A stretch of 64,000 bases of DNA from JBCDCE01 sp039182515 (GCA_039182515.1 JBCDCE010000002.1:1-64000), one strand, 5' to 3'. Positions 41,362 through 50,578 are shown, counted from the stretch's first letter. The notes: generated by a model from the letters alone, not told the origin. Translations and numbers: made by a program.

Positions 41362-42471
41362 ATGGCGTATTTCTCCCCGCTCGCCAAACGCCGCTGGCGC
41401 AATTTCCGAGGCAACAAGCGGGCCTATTGGTCGCTTGTGATTTTCTCGGTCCTCTTTGTGATCTCGCTTTTTGCGGAGTTCATCGCCAACGATAAGCCCA
41501 TCTTGGTGCGCTATCAGGGGCAGTTCTACAGCCCCGTGACAACCTTCTATCCCGAAACAACCTTCGGCGGAGATTTCCGAACCGAGGCCGTCTACCGCGA
41601 TATCGAGGTGCAATGCCTGATTGAAAGCGGTGGCATGGACATCTGTTTTGATGATCCAGAAGGCGTGATCGAGGATGCCGCCGACGGGCAGATTAACGGC
41701 GAAGAGATCCAAAAAGGCTGGATGATCTGGCCGATCATTCCCTACAGCTACGACACGCCCAATCGGATTGGCCAACCCTCTCCATCCCCCCCCAGTGCCG
41801 ACCATTGGCTGGGCACTGACGAAGGCACGCGCGATGTTCTGGCGCGCACCATCTATGGCTTCAGGCTCTCTATTCTGTTTACGATTGCGGTGGTCAGCTG
41901 TGCCTCGGTCATTGGGATCATCGCGGGGGCCATCCAAGGCTTCTTTGGCGGCTGGCTCGATCTGTTCTTCCAACGGTTCTTGGAGATCTTCGGCGCAACG
42001 CCCAGCCTTTATGTGATCATCATCATGTTCGCGATTTTTGGGCGATCTGTGTGGCTTTTGATCTTGCTCAGTATCATCTTCGGCTGGCCAGCCCTCGTGG
42101 GGCTGGTGCGCGCGGAGTTCTTGCGCGCGCGCAACTTTGAATACGTGCGCGCGGCCCAAGCGCTGGGCGTATCAAACTGGACGGTGATGTTCCGCCATAT
42201 GTTGCCTAATGCCATGGTGGCCACGCTCACCATGATGCCTTTCATCATCACAGGCACCATTGGCGGCCTCGCAGGTCTCGACTTCCTGGGCTATGGCCTG
42301 CCCGCAGAGTCCCCGTCACTTGGCGAAATGACCCTGCAAGCCAAACGAAACCTGCAAGCGCCCTGGCTGGCTTTCACCAACTTCATCACCTTTGCGGTCA
42401 TGCTCTCGCTCTTGGTGTTCATCTTTGAAGGCGTGCGCGACGCCTTTGATCCCAGAAAGACCTTTGTATGA
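41362..42471 (+). CDS. yejE: oligopeptide ABC transporter permease (YejE-like)
   Basis: A 369-residue permease of the DppC type. Span 1 (about residues 24-44) is followed by a long periplasmic insert (residues 45-150) that distinguishes YejE from ordinary DppC. The LGTDEGTRDVLARTIYGFRLS motif and the EAA loop (ALGVSNWTVMFRHMLPNAM) are clear. It begins immediately after the yejB stop and overlaps yejF by four bases. Confidence 0.92.
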   Translation: MAYFSPLAKRRWRNFRGNKRAYWSLVIFSVLFVISLFAEFIANDKPILVRYQGQFYSPVTTFYPETTFGGDFRTEAVYRDIEVQCLIESGGMDICFDDPEGVIEDAADGQINGEEIQKGWMIWPIIPYSYDTPNRIGQPSPSPPSADHWLGTDEGTRDVLARTIYGFRLSILFTIAVVSCASVIGIIAGAIQGFFGGWLDLFFQRFLEIFGATPSLYVIIIMFAIFGRSVWLLILLSIIFGWPALVGLVRAEFLRARNFEYVRAAQALGVSNWTVMFRHMLPNAMVATLTMMPFIITGTIGGLAGLDFLGYGLPAESPSLGEMTLQAKRNLQAPWLAFTNFITFAVMLSLLVFIFEGVRDAFDPRKTFV

Positions 42472-44078
42472 GTGACGTCCTAAAGGTCAGCGGCCTCAAT
42501 GTGCGCTTTGCCCAAGATGGTCAGATGAGCCATGCGGTGCGCGATGTGTCCTTCTCTGTGGCCAAGGGTGAAACGGTCGCCCTGGTGGGCGAAAGCGGCT
42601 CGGGCAAGTCTGTCACCGCTCTCTCAACCGTGTCGCTTTTGGCAGACAACGCCAATGTAGAAGGCTCAATCCTCTATGAAGGCGCGGAAATGGTCGGCGC
42701 GTCAGAGCGCGATCTGCGCCGCGTGCGCGGCAATGACATCAGCTTCATCTTCCAAGAGCCGATGACTTCGCTCAACCCCTTGCACACGCTCGAGCGTCAG
42801 CTCACCGAAAGCCTCGCCCTGCATCAGGGGCTCTCTGGCGAGCCAGCCCGCAAGCGGGTGTTGGAGCTTATGGAGCAAGTTGGCATCCGGGACGCAGAAA
42901 GCCGCCTTGGCGCTTACCCGCACCAACTCTCCGGCGGGCAACGCCAGCGCGTGATGATTGCCATGGCGCTGGCCAATGGTCCCGAGCTTTTAATCGCGGA
43001 TGAGCCCACAACCGCGCTCGACGTGACTATTCAAGCGCAGATCCTCGAGCTCTTGGCGGATCTCAAACGCGACCTGGGCATGTCGATGCTCTTTATCACC
43101 CATGATCTGGGCGTTGTCCGCAAAATCGCGGACCGGGTCTGCGTGATGAAAGACGGGGAGATCGTCGAAACAGGCCCCACGGCCGAGATTTTCGGCAATC
43201 CTCAACACCCCTACACACAGATGCTTCTCAACGCCGAAACGGTTGGCGCGCCGGATGCAGTGCCCGCAGATATGCCTGTCGTGGCGGAGACCGAAAACCT
43301 CAAAGTTTGGTTCCCCATTCAACGCGGCATCCTGAAGCGCACAGTTGGCCATGTGAAGGCTGTGAACGACGCGAGCCTCCAGGTACGGGCAGGCGAAACG
43401 ATTGGCATTGTCGGCGAAAGTGGCTCGGGCAAAACAACGCTGGCCCTTGCGATGATGCGCTTGATCGCCTCTGAGGGCCGGATCGTGTGCATGGGGCGGG
43501 AGCTTCAAGGCCTGGGGCGGCGCGCAATGCGTCCCTTAAGGCGGGAAATGCAGATCGTCTTCCAAGATCCCTACGGCTCGCTCAGCCCGCGTATGAGCGT
43601 GGAGCAAATTGTGGCCGAAGGTCTTGGCATCCATGGTTTGGAGCCTGGGCGGGACCGCCGTGAGATGGTGGGAGAAATCCTCACCGAAGTGGGCCTCTCG
43701 CCAGACATGATGGATCGCTATCCACATGAGTTTTCAGGTGGGCAACGCCAGCGTATCGCCATTGCGCGCGCCATGATCCTCAAACCGCAATTGGTTGTGC
43801 TGGACGAGCCGACATCTGCCCTCGATATGACCGTGCAGGTGCAGATCGTCGAGCTTTTGCGAGACCTCCAGAAGAAATTGGGCCTGGCCTATATCTTTAT
43901 CAGTCACGATTTGCGGGTCGTGCGTGCACTGAGCCACAAAGTGATGGTGATGCGCGCCGGCGACGTGGTGGAAATGGGGACCGCGGCTGAGATTTTTGAC
44001 GCTCCCCAAACCGATTACACCCGTGCTTTGATGGCTGCGGCCTTTGATTTGGAAGCCTCGGGCGCCATTGCGTCCTAA
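42468..44078 (+). CDS. yejF: oligopeptide ABC transporter fused ATPase (YejF-like)
   Basis: A 536-residue protein with two complete nucleotide-binding domains. Domain 1 has GESGSGKS near residue 43, LSGGQRQRVMIAM and LLIADEPTTALD. Domain 2 has GESGSGKTT near residue 320, FSGGQRQRIAIAR and LVVLDEPTSALD. Each is followed by an oligopeptide-transporter C-terminal motif (NPQHPYTQMLL; APQTDYTRALM). It powers the YejB/YejE permease pair. Its stop overlaps copy 5 of the 23-bp motif. Confidence 0.94.
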   Translation: MSDVLKVSGLNVRFAQDGQMSHAVRDVSFSVAKGETVALVGESGSGKSVTALSTVSLLADNANVEGSILYEGAEMVGASERDLRRVRGNDISFIFQEPMTSLNPLHTLERQLTESLALHQGLSGEPARKRVLELMEQVGIRDAESRLGAYPHQLSGGQRQRVMIAMALANGPELLIADEPTTALDVTIQAQILELLADLKRDLGMSMLFITHDLGVVRKIADRVCVMKDGEIVETGPTAEIFGNPQHPYTQMLLNAETVGAPDAVPADMPVVAETENLKVWFPIQRGILKRTVGHVKAVNDASLQVRAGETIGIVGESGSGKTTLALAMMRLIASEGRIVCMGRELQGLGRRAMRPLRREMQIVFQDPYGSLSPRMSVEQIVAEGLGIHGLEPGRDRREMVGEILTEVGLSPDMMDRYPHEFSGGQRQRIAIARAMILKPQLVVLDEPTSALDMTVQVQIVELLRDLQKKLGLAYIFISHDLRVVRALSHKVMVMRAGDVVEMGTAAEIFDAPQTDYTRALMAAAFDLEASGAIAS

Positions 44079-44099
44079 TTTTCCTTGGAAAAATACTCA
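44077..44099 (-). repeat. 23-bp dispersed intergenic motif, copy 5
   Basis: On the minus strand it reads TGAGTATTTTTCCAAGGAAA. It begins on the last bases of the yejF stop codon. Confidence 0.75.
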
Positions 44100-44528
44100 C
44101 CTGAAAAAAAATAAATTTTTTTCCCACTTTTTTTCAAAAAAGTTTTGGGATTTGCTCACGTGTTTCGTGAGCTTTGCAACGGTTTTGCGACAGGCTCTGT
44201 AAGATATTTTCTTTCGTCTGTTACAATTCAGCCTGCTGAACCGTTTAGTTTACTTAGAAAACAGCGCTATTTTGGATTTTGCACGCAAGCAAAGTCACAG
44301 CCGCGTGATGTGCATTTTTGCAGAGCTCATCTGCACAGAAAATCGCTCACATTTGGGTCAGAATTTGAGAGCACGATGTGACCTAACCCAGCCTTTTCAA
44401 ACAGTTTTCCGCTCCCATCTGTCAGTCATCGAAAGCGAGCAACGCCCTGACGCACCGCTCGCAGCTTACAAAACAGAAACTCTCGGGTCCTCACCTAAAA
44501 CGGGCCCACATGAAAAGGAAAACACACT
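44100..44528. other. long AT-rich intergenic region / leader of the secreted protein gene
   Basis: No convincing gene is seen. An A/T-only-like stretch at 44103-44146 (runs of A then T) is unlike the surrounding GC-rich sequence. The hairpin GCTCACG, TGTTT, CGTGAGC (44154-44172) is a possible yejF terminator. Short open frames here lack ribosome sites and family-like composition. The last part is probably the untranslated leader of the downstream gene. Confidence 0.5.
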
Positions 44529-44960
44529 ATGACCTTCAAATCAGCCATCGCCGCCATCGCCCTTGTTGCTTCTGCCGGTTTCGCAACTGCAGACCAAAGC
44601 CAGCTTGCAAAGACCGCCGGTGTTGACGCGGGCGTCTACTCCACCAGCACTCTTGTTGGCCTCATCCACGCAGCAGAAAGCGACGACTACGCACAATACA
44701 ACTTCCTTCTGACACAGACCTTGGACAACACACGGTTGTCGTCCCGCGGCGCTGACGTTGTCGACTATGACGCGCTGATTGCCGAAGCGGTTTCCTCAGA
44801 CGACTTTGCTCGGGCCAGTGCTCTTGAGAGCGCAAAGGAATCGGGCACAAAGATCGGCCGCACAGCTGTGAGCCAATCGGACATCATCGAGCTGATCGCA
44901 GCCGCTGAGCAAGACGACGAGCACGCCCTCGCTTCAACCCTCCGCTCACGCTTGAACTAA
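44529..44960 (+). CDS. secreted protein of unknown function
   Basis: A 143-residue protein with a clear Sec signal (about 1-21, FKSAIAAIALVASAGFATA). The mature part of about 120 residues is acidic and built from short amphipathic helices (TLVGLIHAAESDD, DIIELIAAAEQDDE), possibly a duplicated helical unit, since LVGLIHAAESDDYA and IIELIAAAEQDDEHA are alike. A good ribosome site (AAAAGGA) precedes the ATG. It is monocistronic with its own terminator. I do not recognise a family. Confidence 0.7.
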   Translation: MTFKSAIAAIALVASAGFATADQSQLAKTAGVDAGVYSTSTLVGLIHAAESDDYAQYNFLLTQTLDNTRLSSRGADVVDYDALIAEAVSSDDFARASALESAKESGTKIGRTAVSQSDIIELIAAAEQDDEHALASTLRSRLN

Positions 44961-45080
44961 GAGAGGTTCCCTGCCTGGACGTGGCAAAAGCCGCGTCCGG
45001 GTCCTTCCCGTGAGACATCACGGATTGGTCGCGGCAGTTCCCCGCCCTTTGGAACCAACCCCAGTCTGCCGTGATCAAAG

Positions 45081-45110
45081 ACACCCCTTCTCCATGAGAG
45101 GGGGTGTTTT
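45081..45110 (+). terminator. Rho-independent terminator after the secreted protein gene
   Basis: ACACCCC pairs with GGGGTGT around a loop containing TCTC/GAGA, followed by TTTTG. It is placed 120 bp after the stop. Confidence 0.8.
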
Positions 45111-45144
45111 GTCTTGGTTAAGAATACTGGCAAAAAGAGTAGGG

Positions 45145-46596
45145 CTAGCCCTGGTTCAAGAGCGTGCAGGTCGCACCGCGCGCTTTGAGCCTCCTGCAGG
45201 CCAAAGCCGCGCGATCCGCGCTGAGGCCTTTGAAGGTCGCATCAAAGCCTTTGGAACTTTTCACAACTTCGCGCAGCGCACCATCGAGGGTTGTGAGCTC
45301 CGCGAGGGCCGTTTTGACAAGCACCTTCTCCGCTTCAAACCGCGTAACGTAACGCCCCACGGTGATGCCATAGCTGCCGTCGCTCAGTGGCCTTGGAAGG
45401 CGTGCGATCTTCGCAGGTTTGCTCGGGGGGCGCAGTTTGGGTTTGGGCGATCGGGTCAGAGCCTTGGGTTCAGCCAGATCCTGAGGGTCTACCTGGTTTG
45501 AAGACGCCTCTGGTATTTTCTCATCTGGCTTGGGCAGGGCGAGGTTTTTTGCGCTGAGTTGAACCGTTTGCCCAATGCTGTCGGCCAAAGCCAAGAGCAT
45601 GTCTTCCTCACTCAAAGAAAACGAGGGCACGGGTTCGGAAGGTGCGCTTGCTGGAACGGGCCGCAATTTGGGGCGCGGGCTTTGCGCCACGATTGTGATC
45701 TTGCCCTTTTTGGATTTCTTCGGCCCGTAGGTTGGCAAGGCTGGTTTGCGCACCGTTGCGTGGCTGGGCGCGCGCTTGAAGCCCATATCAAGAAGCTCTG
45801 CGACGCGTGCATTGCGGCTTATGGTCGAGCGCCCGCCGAAGACAGTCGCGATGATGCGCTCATTGCCGCGTTCGGCGGAAGCCACAAGATTGTAACCAGC
45901 CGCGCGGGTATAGCCCGTTTTGATGCCGTCTGCCCCACGGTAATTGGCCAGCAAGCGCCGGTTGGTGTTGGAAACAGTGCGCAGGCCTGCATCGGTCGTG
46001 CGGCGTGAGAACATGTTGTAGTATTCTGGATAATCGTAAAAGAGCCTGCGGCCCAGGATCGTCATGTCGCGCGCGGTCGACAGATGCCCCGCTTCGGTCA
46101 GACCATGGGCGTTTTTGAAGGTTGTCCGGGTCATGCCCAATGCTTTGGCGGTGCGGTTCATGCGGCGCGCGAACGCAGCCTCCGAGCCCGAGATTGCTTC
46201 CCCAATGGCCGTGGCCGCATCATTGCCCGACTTTACAGCCGCCGCCCGCAGCAAATAGCGCAGGCGAATTTTCTGGCCAGATTTGAGCCCGAGCTTTGAG
46301 GGCGGCTCAGCAGCAGCCTTCTTGGAGATTTTGACCCTGGTATCAGCGGAAATTTCCCCGCGCCGGATTGCCTCAAACGCGATGTAGAGGGTCATCATCT
46401 TGGTCAGAGATGCGGGATGCAGCCGGGTTTCAGCATTGCGCGAATGCAGCACTTTGCCCGTGCGCGCATCCATCACCATGGCCGCATAGGGCGCAGCAAC
46501 GCCCGTTTGGGGATTGAGCAAAAGGCTCAAGCCTAGGAAAAAACCCAACGAAATACGGATGCACTGCCCAAGCCAATTGGTCACGGGATGCCTCAT
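45145..46596 (-). CDS. D-alanyl-D-alanine carboxypeptidase with C-terminal SPOR-like domain
   Basis: A 483-residue S11 penicillin-binding protein. A signal or anchor (about residues 12-34) precedes the catalytic triad motifs: SLTK (Ser63, Lys66), SGN (123-125) and KTG (226-228). A basic Pro/Lys-rich linker with repeated PKLRP segments follows. The last 80 residues (YGITVGRYVTRFEAEKVL through ARGATCTLLN) form a SPOR-like peptidoglycan-binding domain. It trims pentapeptides in the periplasm, probably at the septum, where SPOR domains bind denuded glycan. Confidence 0.92.
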   Translation of the reverse strand: MRHPVTNWLGQCIRISLGFFLGLSLLLNPQTGVAAPYAAMVMDARTGKVLHSRNAETRLHPASLTKMMTLYIAFEAIRRGEISADTRVKISKKAAAEPPSKLGLKSGQKIRLRYLLRAAAVKSGNDAATAIGEAISGSEAAFARRMNRTAKALGMTRTTFKNAHGLTEAGHLSTARDMTILGRRLFYDYPEYYNMFSRRTTDAGLRTVSNTNRRLLANYRGADGIKTGYTRAAGYNLVASAERGNERIIATVFGGRSTISRNARVAELLDMGFKRAPSHATVRKPALPTYGPKKSKKGKITIVAQSPRPKLRPVPASAPSEPVPSFSLSEEDMLLALADSIGQTVQLSAKNLALPKPDEKIPEASSNQVDPQDLAEPKALTRSPKPKLRPPSKPAKIARLPRPLSDGSYGITVGRYVTRFEAEKVLVKTALAELTTLDGALREVVKSSKGFDATFKGLSADRAALACRRLKARGATCTLLNQG

Positions 46597-46831
46597 TTTT
46601 TCTGCCTCAGATCCGCCCGTGTTTTCACGGTGCGGTTTTAATATTCAAAGCCGTAGCACTTTATCGAAAATTGGAAAAGCTTTTAGTTTCGAGGGCTTAG
46701 AAGGCATACATCTAGATGTTGAAGCATATCTTCACTCAGACGCCAGATGTAGGGCTCACCACATCATCCGGCTTGAAAATTTTGGCGATTTAAGTGCCGT
46801 GATGAGAGAATAGCTTTTCGCGCGAAGACAC

Positions 46832-46859
46832 TTTTCACGCTTGCTGATTATCCTATATA
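46832..46859 (+). promoter_or_regulatory. candidate sigma70 promoter for clpS
   Basis: TTTTCA, 16 bp and TATATA match consensus well and place the transcript start near 46866. This favours a clpS start at or after 46889, not at the first open codon. Confidence 0.45.
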
Positions 46860-46888
46860 TAACCCCAGACCGATTTGAACGAGCCCTT

Positions 46889-47257
46889 ATGATCTTGCGT
46901 CCCTCTAAAATGGCCCTCCACATGCCCGCTCGTATGGCGGACAAAGAGACCGGAAGTCCGGATGATGATCTGGCTATCGCGGTCAAACCGCGTGAGAAAA
47001 CCAAACGTCCGCCCATGTATAAGGTGCTCATCCTCAACGATGATTACACCCCAATGGAATTTGTGGTGCATGTTTTGGAGCGCTTCTTCGGCCTCAGCCA
47101 TGCCCAGGCCTTTGAGTTGATGCTCACAGTGCACAAAAAAGGCGTGGCGGTTGTGGGGGTGTTTTCGCACGAAGTGGCGGAAACCAAAGTGGCGCAGGTG
47201 ATGGATTTTGCCCAGCGCCACCAGCATCCGCTGCAATGCACAATGGAAAAAGAGTAG
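46889..47257 (+). CDS. clpS: ATP-dependent Clp protease adaptor ClpS
   Basis: A 122-residue adaptor delivering N-degron substrates to ClpAP. The core is unmistakable: YKVLILNDDYTPMEFVVHVLERFFGL, the M/H-containing HAQAFELMLTVHKKG, and the C-terminal RHQHPLQCTMEKE. The flexible N-terminal tail makes the start hard to fix: ATG codons at 46889, 46910, 46922 and 46934 are possible, none with a strong ribosome site. A clpA gene does not follow in this window. Confidence 0.93.
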   Translation: MILRPSKMALHMPARMADKETGSPDDDLAIAVKPREKTKRPPMYKVLILNDDYTPMEFVVHVLERFFGLSHAQAFELMLTVHKKGVAVVGVFSHEVAETKVAQVMDFAQRHQHPLQCTMEKE

Positions 47258-47266
47258 CGTTCCGCT

Positions 47267-48310
47267 TTGGACCAACGGCTTAAGCTTGCGATCGAGGCGG
47301 GGCATGTCGCCCTGACTCGAGCCGAGGCTGAGACTGGGCGCATTGCGCTTTGGGGGCCGGGGGCGGACACAGATCTGAGCTTTTTGGATCCAGACCGCGT
47401 GGTCGTTTTGCAAAATTTCAAGCCCGACGCTGAGGCTTTTGAAGCCCGAGGCTTTTCCGTTTTCCCAGAAACCACCGCTGCGGCCCAAGGCATGTTTGAG
47501 CAAAGCCTGGTGTTTTTGCCCCGCGCGCGCGGCGCCCTGCGGGACCGCGTGGCCCGTGCGTCGGCCCAAACCCAAGGTCCGCTGATTATCGATGGGCTCA
47601 AAACCGAAGGGGCGGATAGCCTCTATAAGGCCCTCAAACCCATCGCTGAGCTGGGTGCTGCCTTTTCGAAGTCCCATGGCAAGACTTTTGAAGCGCGCTT
47701 TGAGCAAAACTCAGAAGGCTTGGAGGGCTGGCGTGGCGAGATGTCGGAAGCTGTGCCCGGTTTTCAAACCTACCCAGGTGTGTTCAGCGCCGACAAAATC
47801 GACAGAGGCTCTGCTTTGTTGGTGGAACACTTGCCGCAAAAGCTCTCAGGCCATTGGGCCGATTTTGGCGCAGGCTGGGGCTTTTTGAGCAAAGCGATCT
47901 GTGAGCGGGGCGTGGCGCATGTGGACTGTATCGAGGCGGATCATGCTGCCCTGAGCTGTGCGCAGGTCAACCTTGAGGGCGCGCCCGCCGCGTTTTATTG
48001 GGAAGACATCCGCCATTTTGCGCCGCGCGCCAGCTACGATGGCATTATCAGCAACCCTCCGTTTCATGTCAGCCGCAAAAGCGATGCGCGCCTAGGCCAG
48101 GCTTTCATCGATGCAGCAGCGCAGGCTCTGAGCCCGCGGGGGCGTTTTTGGATGGTGGCCAACCGTCATTTGCCTTATGAAGCCAGTCTTGAGACCTGTT
48201 TTGCGCAGTGGTCAGAGGTGGCGAGCGCAGACGGATTTAAAGTATTCTGCGCTGAACGCCCAAGGAGCAAAGCTCCCGCGCGCGTCTCGGTGCGCCGAAA
48301 TGCGCGCTAG
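47267..48310 (+). CDS. rsmC: RsmC-like class I SAM methyltransferase
   Basis: A 347-residue enzyme with the tandem arrangement of RsmC/RlmG: an N-terminal degenerate methyltransferase-like half (residues 1-165) and a catalytic C-terminal half. SAM motif I is ADFGAGWGFLS (about 200-210), and the base-flipping NPPFH motif is near residue 264. Proteins of this type methylate guanine N2 in 16S rRNA (G1207 in E. coli). The start appears to be TTG at 47267 with a poor ribosome site, 9 bp after clpS, so translation may be coupled. Confidence 0.85.
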   Translation: MDQRLKLAIEAGHVALTRAEAETGRIALWGPGADTDLSFLDPDRVVVLQNFKPDAEAFEARGFSVFPETTAAAQGMFEQSLVFLPRARGALRDRVARASAQTQGPLIIDGLKTEGADSLYKALKPIAELGAAFSKSHGKTFEARFEQNSEGLEGWRGEMSEAVPGFQTYPGVFSADKIDRGSALLVEHLPQKLSGHWADFGAGWGFLSKAICERGVAHVDCIEADHAALSCAQVNLEGAPAAFYWEDIRHFAPRASYDGIISNPPFHVSRKSDARLGQAFIDAAAQALSPRGRFWMVANRHLPYEASLETCFAQWSEVASADGFKVFCAERPRSKAPARVSVRRNAR

Positions 48311-48330
48311 TTTGCGGCAGGTGGGGTAAC

Positions 48331-49131
48331 ATGGGATTTTCCATCAACGGCAAAACCGCGATTGTGACGGGTGCCGCCAACGGCGTCGGCCTGGCGATTG
48401 GCCGAAATTTCTTAGAGCGCGGTGCGAACGTTGTTTTTGCTGACATGGACGAAAAACAGCTGACCAAAGAGCTTGGAACACCGGGCGACGAGGACAGCTT
48501 TGCGGTCTTTGCCGGAGACCTGCGCGAACGCCTGACAATTGCCAATTTGCTTTCTGCCACGCTCGACCGCTTTGAAGAGATCGACATTTTGGTGAACGCC
48601 TCGCGTCAGGTCGTGCCCTCCGATCCGCTTAACCCGGATGAGGACGGTGTCGAAGCGCTTTTGCAGCAAAACCTGATCACCTCGCTGCGGCTGACCCAGG
48701 CGGTTTCAAAGCGCATGATCAAGCAGGCTGAAGGCAAAGAAGAAGGCCCCGTTGGCGCCATCGTGAATCTCAGCTCCATTGCAGCCCGCCGCACTCAAGC
48801 GGAATTGTTGGCCTATTCAGTGAGCTGTGCCGCCCTTGATCAGATGACGCGCTCCATGGCTGTGGCCCTTGCACCCCACCGCATTCGCATCAACGCTGTG
48901 GCTTTTGGATCGGTCATGTCAGCCTCGCTGCAAGCGGCGCTCAAAGAAAACGAGGACTACCGCTCTGACATTTGCGACGCGACGCCCTTGTCGCGGATCG
49001 CGGCGCCAACGGAGGTTGTAGACGCTGTGCAATATTTGGCCTCCGACGCGGCGAGCTTTGTCACCGGTGAAATCATCACGGTGGACGGTGGACGCTCGTT
49101 GATTGATGCCTCCCAGGCCCCCGCCCACTAA
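48331..49131 (+). CDS. short-chain dehydrogenase-like protein lacking the catalytic Lys
   Basis: A 266-residue classical SDR fold. The cofactor motif TGAANGVG is at 13-20, the catalytic Ser is in NLSSIAA (Ser148/149) and Tyr162 is present. The YxxxK motif, however, reads YSVSC: Cys166 (TGT codon) replaces the lysine. The structural NNAG motif is also altered to VNAS. The C-terminal TPLSRIAAPTEVVDAVQYLAS and TGEIITVDGG are normal. It may bind NAD(P) without reducing substrate or use another chemistry. It lies 20 bp after the methyltransferase gene. Confidence 0.88.
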   Translation: MGFSINGKTAIVTGAANGVGLAIGRNFLERGANVVFADMDEKQLTKELGTPGDEDSFAVFAGDLRERLTIANLLSATLDRFEEIDILVNASRQVVPSDPLNPDEDGVEALLQQNLITSLRLTQAVSKRMIKQAEGKEEGPVGAIVNLSSIAARRTQAELLAYSVSCAALDQMTRSMAVALAPHRIRINAVAFGSVMSASLQAALKENEDYRSDICDATPLSRIAAPTEVVDAVQYLASDAASFVTGEIITVDGGRSLIDASQAPAH

Positions 49132-49145
49132 GGTCTTCGCTTAAT

Positions 49146-49553
49146 TTAAGTCTCCGGCTCGGCAAAAGTGCGTTTGCATTCCGCGATTGCGCGATCCGCT
49201 TTACGTCCTGCTTTGGCGCGCGACACTTGAAGCTGGGCGAGGATGCGCTTTTCTTCTTCGAGATCGATCGTCACAGGGACGGTTTCGGCCTCAATATATT
49301 CCTCTTGGCAGAATTCACGCTTGTTTTTGAGATCACACGGCACAAGCCGGATCCGGGTGCGCTCCACCCGCTCGAGCCCATAGCCACGCTCAACATTTGC
49401 GGCAGTCTCTTGATAGAGCGCATCCAGCACCCGGTAGTCTTGCTGTGCTGATAAGATGCAGCTTTGCTCGGGTGTGGCGCATGCAGCCAAAGCCAAACAC
49501 ATAGGCAAAGCGCGCAATGTGGCGGGCAAACTAGCACGGTTTGTGGCGGGCAT
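49146..49553 (-). CDS. putative lipoprotein, conserved hypothetical
   Basis: A 135-residue protein with a probable lipoprotein signal ending in LALAAC (Cys about residue 25), after a basic N-terminus. The mature part is helical and charged, with four further cysteines (SCILS, PCDL, FCQEE, ECKR) that could form two disulfides. I do not recognise a family. It converges on the SDR gene with a 14-bp gap and is divergent from hemF. Confidence 0.65.
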   Translation of the reverse strand: MPATNRASLPATLRALPMCLALAACATPEQSCILSAQQDYRVLDALYQETAANVERGYGLERVERTRIRLVPCDLKNKREFCQEEYIEAETVPVTIDLEEEKRILAQLQVSRAKAGRKADRAIAECKRTFAEPET

Positions 49554-49657
49554 AGCGATTCCTAAAAGGTTTCAGCATTAAGCTTATCCCAGCCGGTTGG
49601 ACTGGGCAAAACACAAGTGCCGTGATAGCGTTAATGTCAACTTAAGAGGACATCACG

Positions 49658-50551
49658 ATGACAAAGATGTTTGACGATCGCAAAACCCGGGCTGCGGCTT
49701 GGTTCAGAGACTTGCGGGATCAAATCGTGGCCAGTTTTGAAAGCTTGGAGGCCAACCACAACGACGGGCCTTTTGCGGACATGGCACCCGGCCGCTTTGA
49801 AGTGAGCGAGACCAAGCGCACCTCAGACGATGGCAGCGATGCAGGCGGCGGTCTGATGAGTGTGATGCGCGGCGGCAAGGTCTTTGAAAAGGTCGGCGTG
49901 AATGTCTCCACGGTTTATGGCACGTTGGGCGAGCGCGCTCAGGGCGCTATGGCGGCCCGCAAAGGCCTGCCGGGCATGAAAGAAGATCCACGCTTTTGGG
50001 CGGCGGGCATCAGCTTGGTGGCCCATATGCAAAACCCACATTGCCCGGCCGTTCACATGAACACACGGATGTTCTGGACGCCCCATGCTTGGTGGTTTGG
50101 CGGAGGCTCCGATCTCAACCCAGCCCTTGAATACGAGGAAGACACCCAAGCTTTTCACGACGTGCTCAAAGCGCACTGTGATCCGTTTGGTTCGGAGATT
50201 TACCCCAAGTACAAAGCCTGGGCGGAGGAGTATTTCTACGTCCCGCATCGTCACCGAGCCCGCGGTGTGGGAGGGATTTTTTACGATGACCTGTGCACAG
50301 ACGATTGGGAGCGGGATTTCGAATTCACCCAGAACATCGGCAAGGCATTCTTACCGGCCTTTGTGCCTTTGGTTGAAAAACGCCTGGGCGATACTTTTGA
50401 ACCGAGCCACAAAGACAAGCAGCTCGAGCACCGTGGGCTCTATGCCGAATACAACCTTGTTTATGACCGCGGCACAAAGTTCGGCTTAGAAACCGGGCAT
50501 GATGCCAACGCGGTTTTGATGAGCCTGCCGCCTTTGGCCAAGTGGCATTAA
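49658..50551 (+). CDS. hemF: oxygen-dependent coproporphyrinogen III oxidase
   Basis: A 297-residue enzyme performing the aerobic decarboxylation of coproporphyrinogen III to protoporphyrinogen IX. Family blocks include NPHCPAVHMNTRMFW, AWWFGGGSDLNP, the signature YFYVPHRHRARGVGGIFYDDL and YAEYNLVYDRGTKFGLETG. A good ribosome site (AAGAGGA) precedes ATG 49658. It lies in a haem synthesis neighbourhood with hemE and hemC. A terminator follows. Confidence 0.96.
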   Translation: MTKMFDDRKTRAAAWFRDLRDQIVASFESLEANHNDGPFADMAPGRFEVSETKRTSDDGSDAGGGLMSVMRGGKVFEKVGVNVSTVYGTLGERAQGAMAARKGLPGMKEDPRFWAAGISLVAHMQNPHCPAVHMNTRMFWTPHAWWFGGGSDLNPALEYEEDTQAFHDVLKAHCDPFGSEIYPKYKAWAEEYFYVPHRHRARGVGGIFYDDLCTDDWERDFEFTQNIGKAFLPAFVPLVEKRLGDTFEPSHKDKQLEHRGLYAEYNLVYDRGTKFGLETGHDANAVLMSLPPLAKWH

Positions 50552-50578
50552 AGCACTTGCGCATCGGACGAACGAAAC

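Noticed and set aside
41161..42159. 332-codon minus-strand open frame across yejB/yejE
   Set aside because: Very His/Asp/Glu-rich translation typical of antisense to membrane-protein genes; no start signal.
44145..44532. Short open frames (about 78 and 86 codons) in the yejF downstream gap
   Set aside because: No ribosome sites, odd amino-acid composition, and overlap with the leader of the secreted protein gene.
45104..45128. Seventh copy of the 23-bp motif after the secreted protein terminator
   Set aside because: CTTGGTTAAGAATACT resembles the motif on the minus strand, but spacing and the A-rich end do not match well enough.
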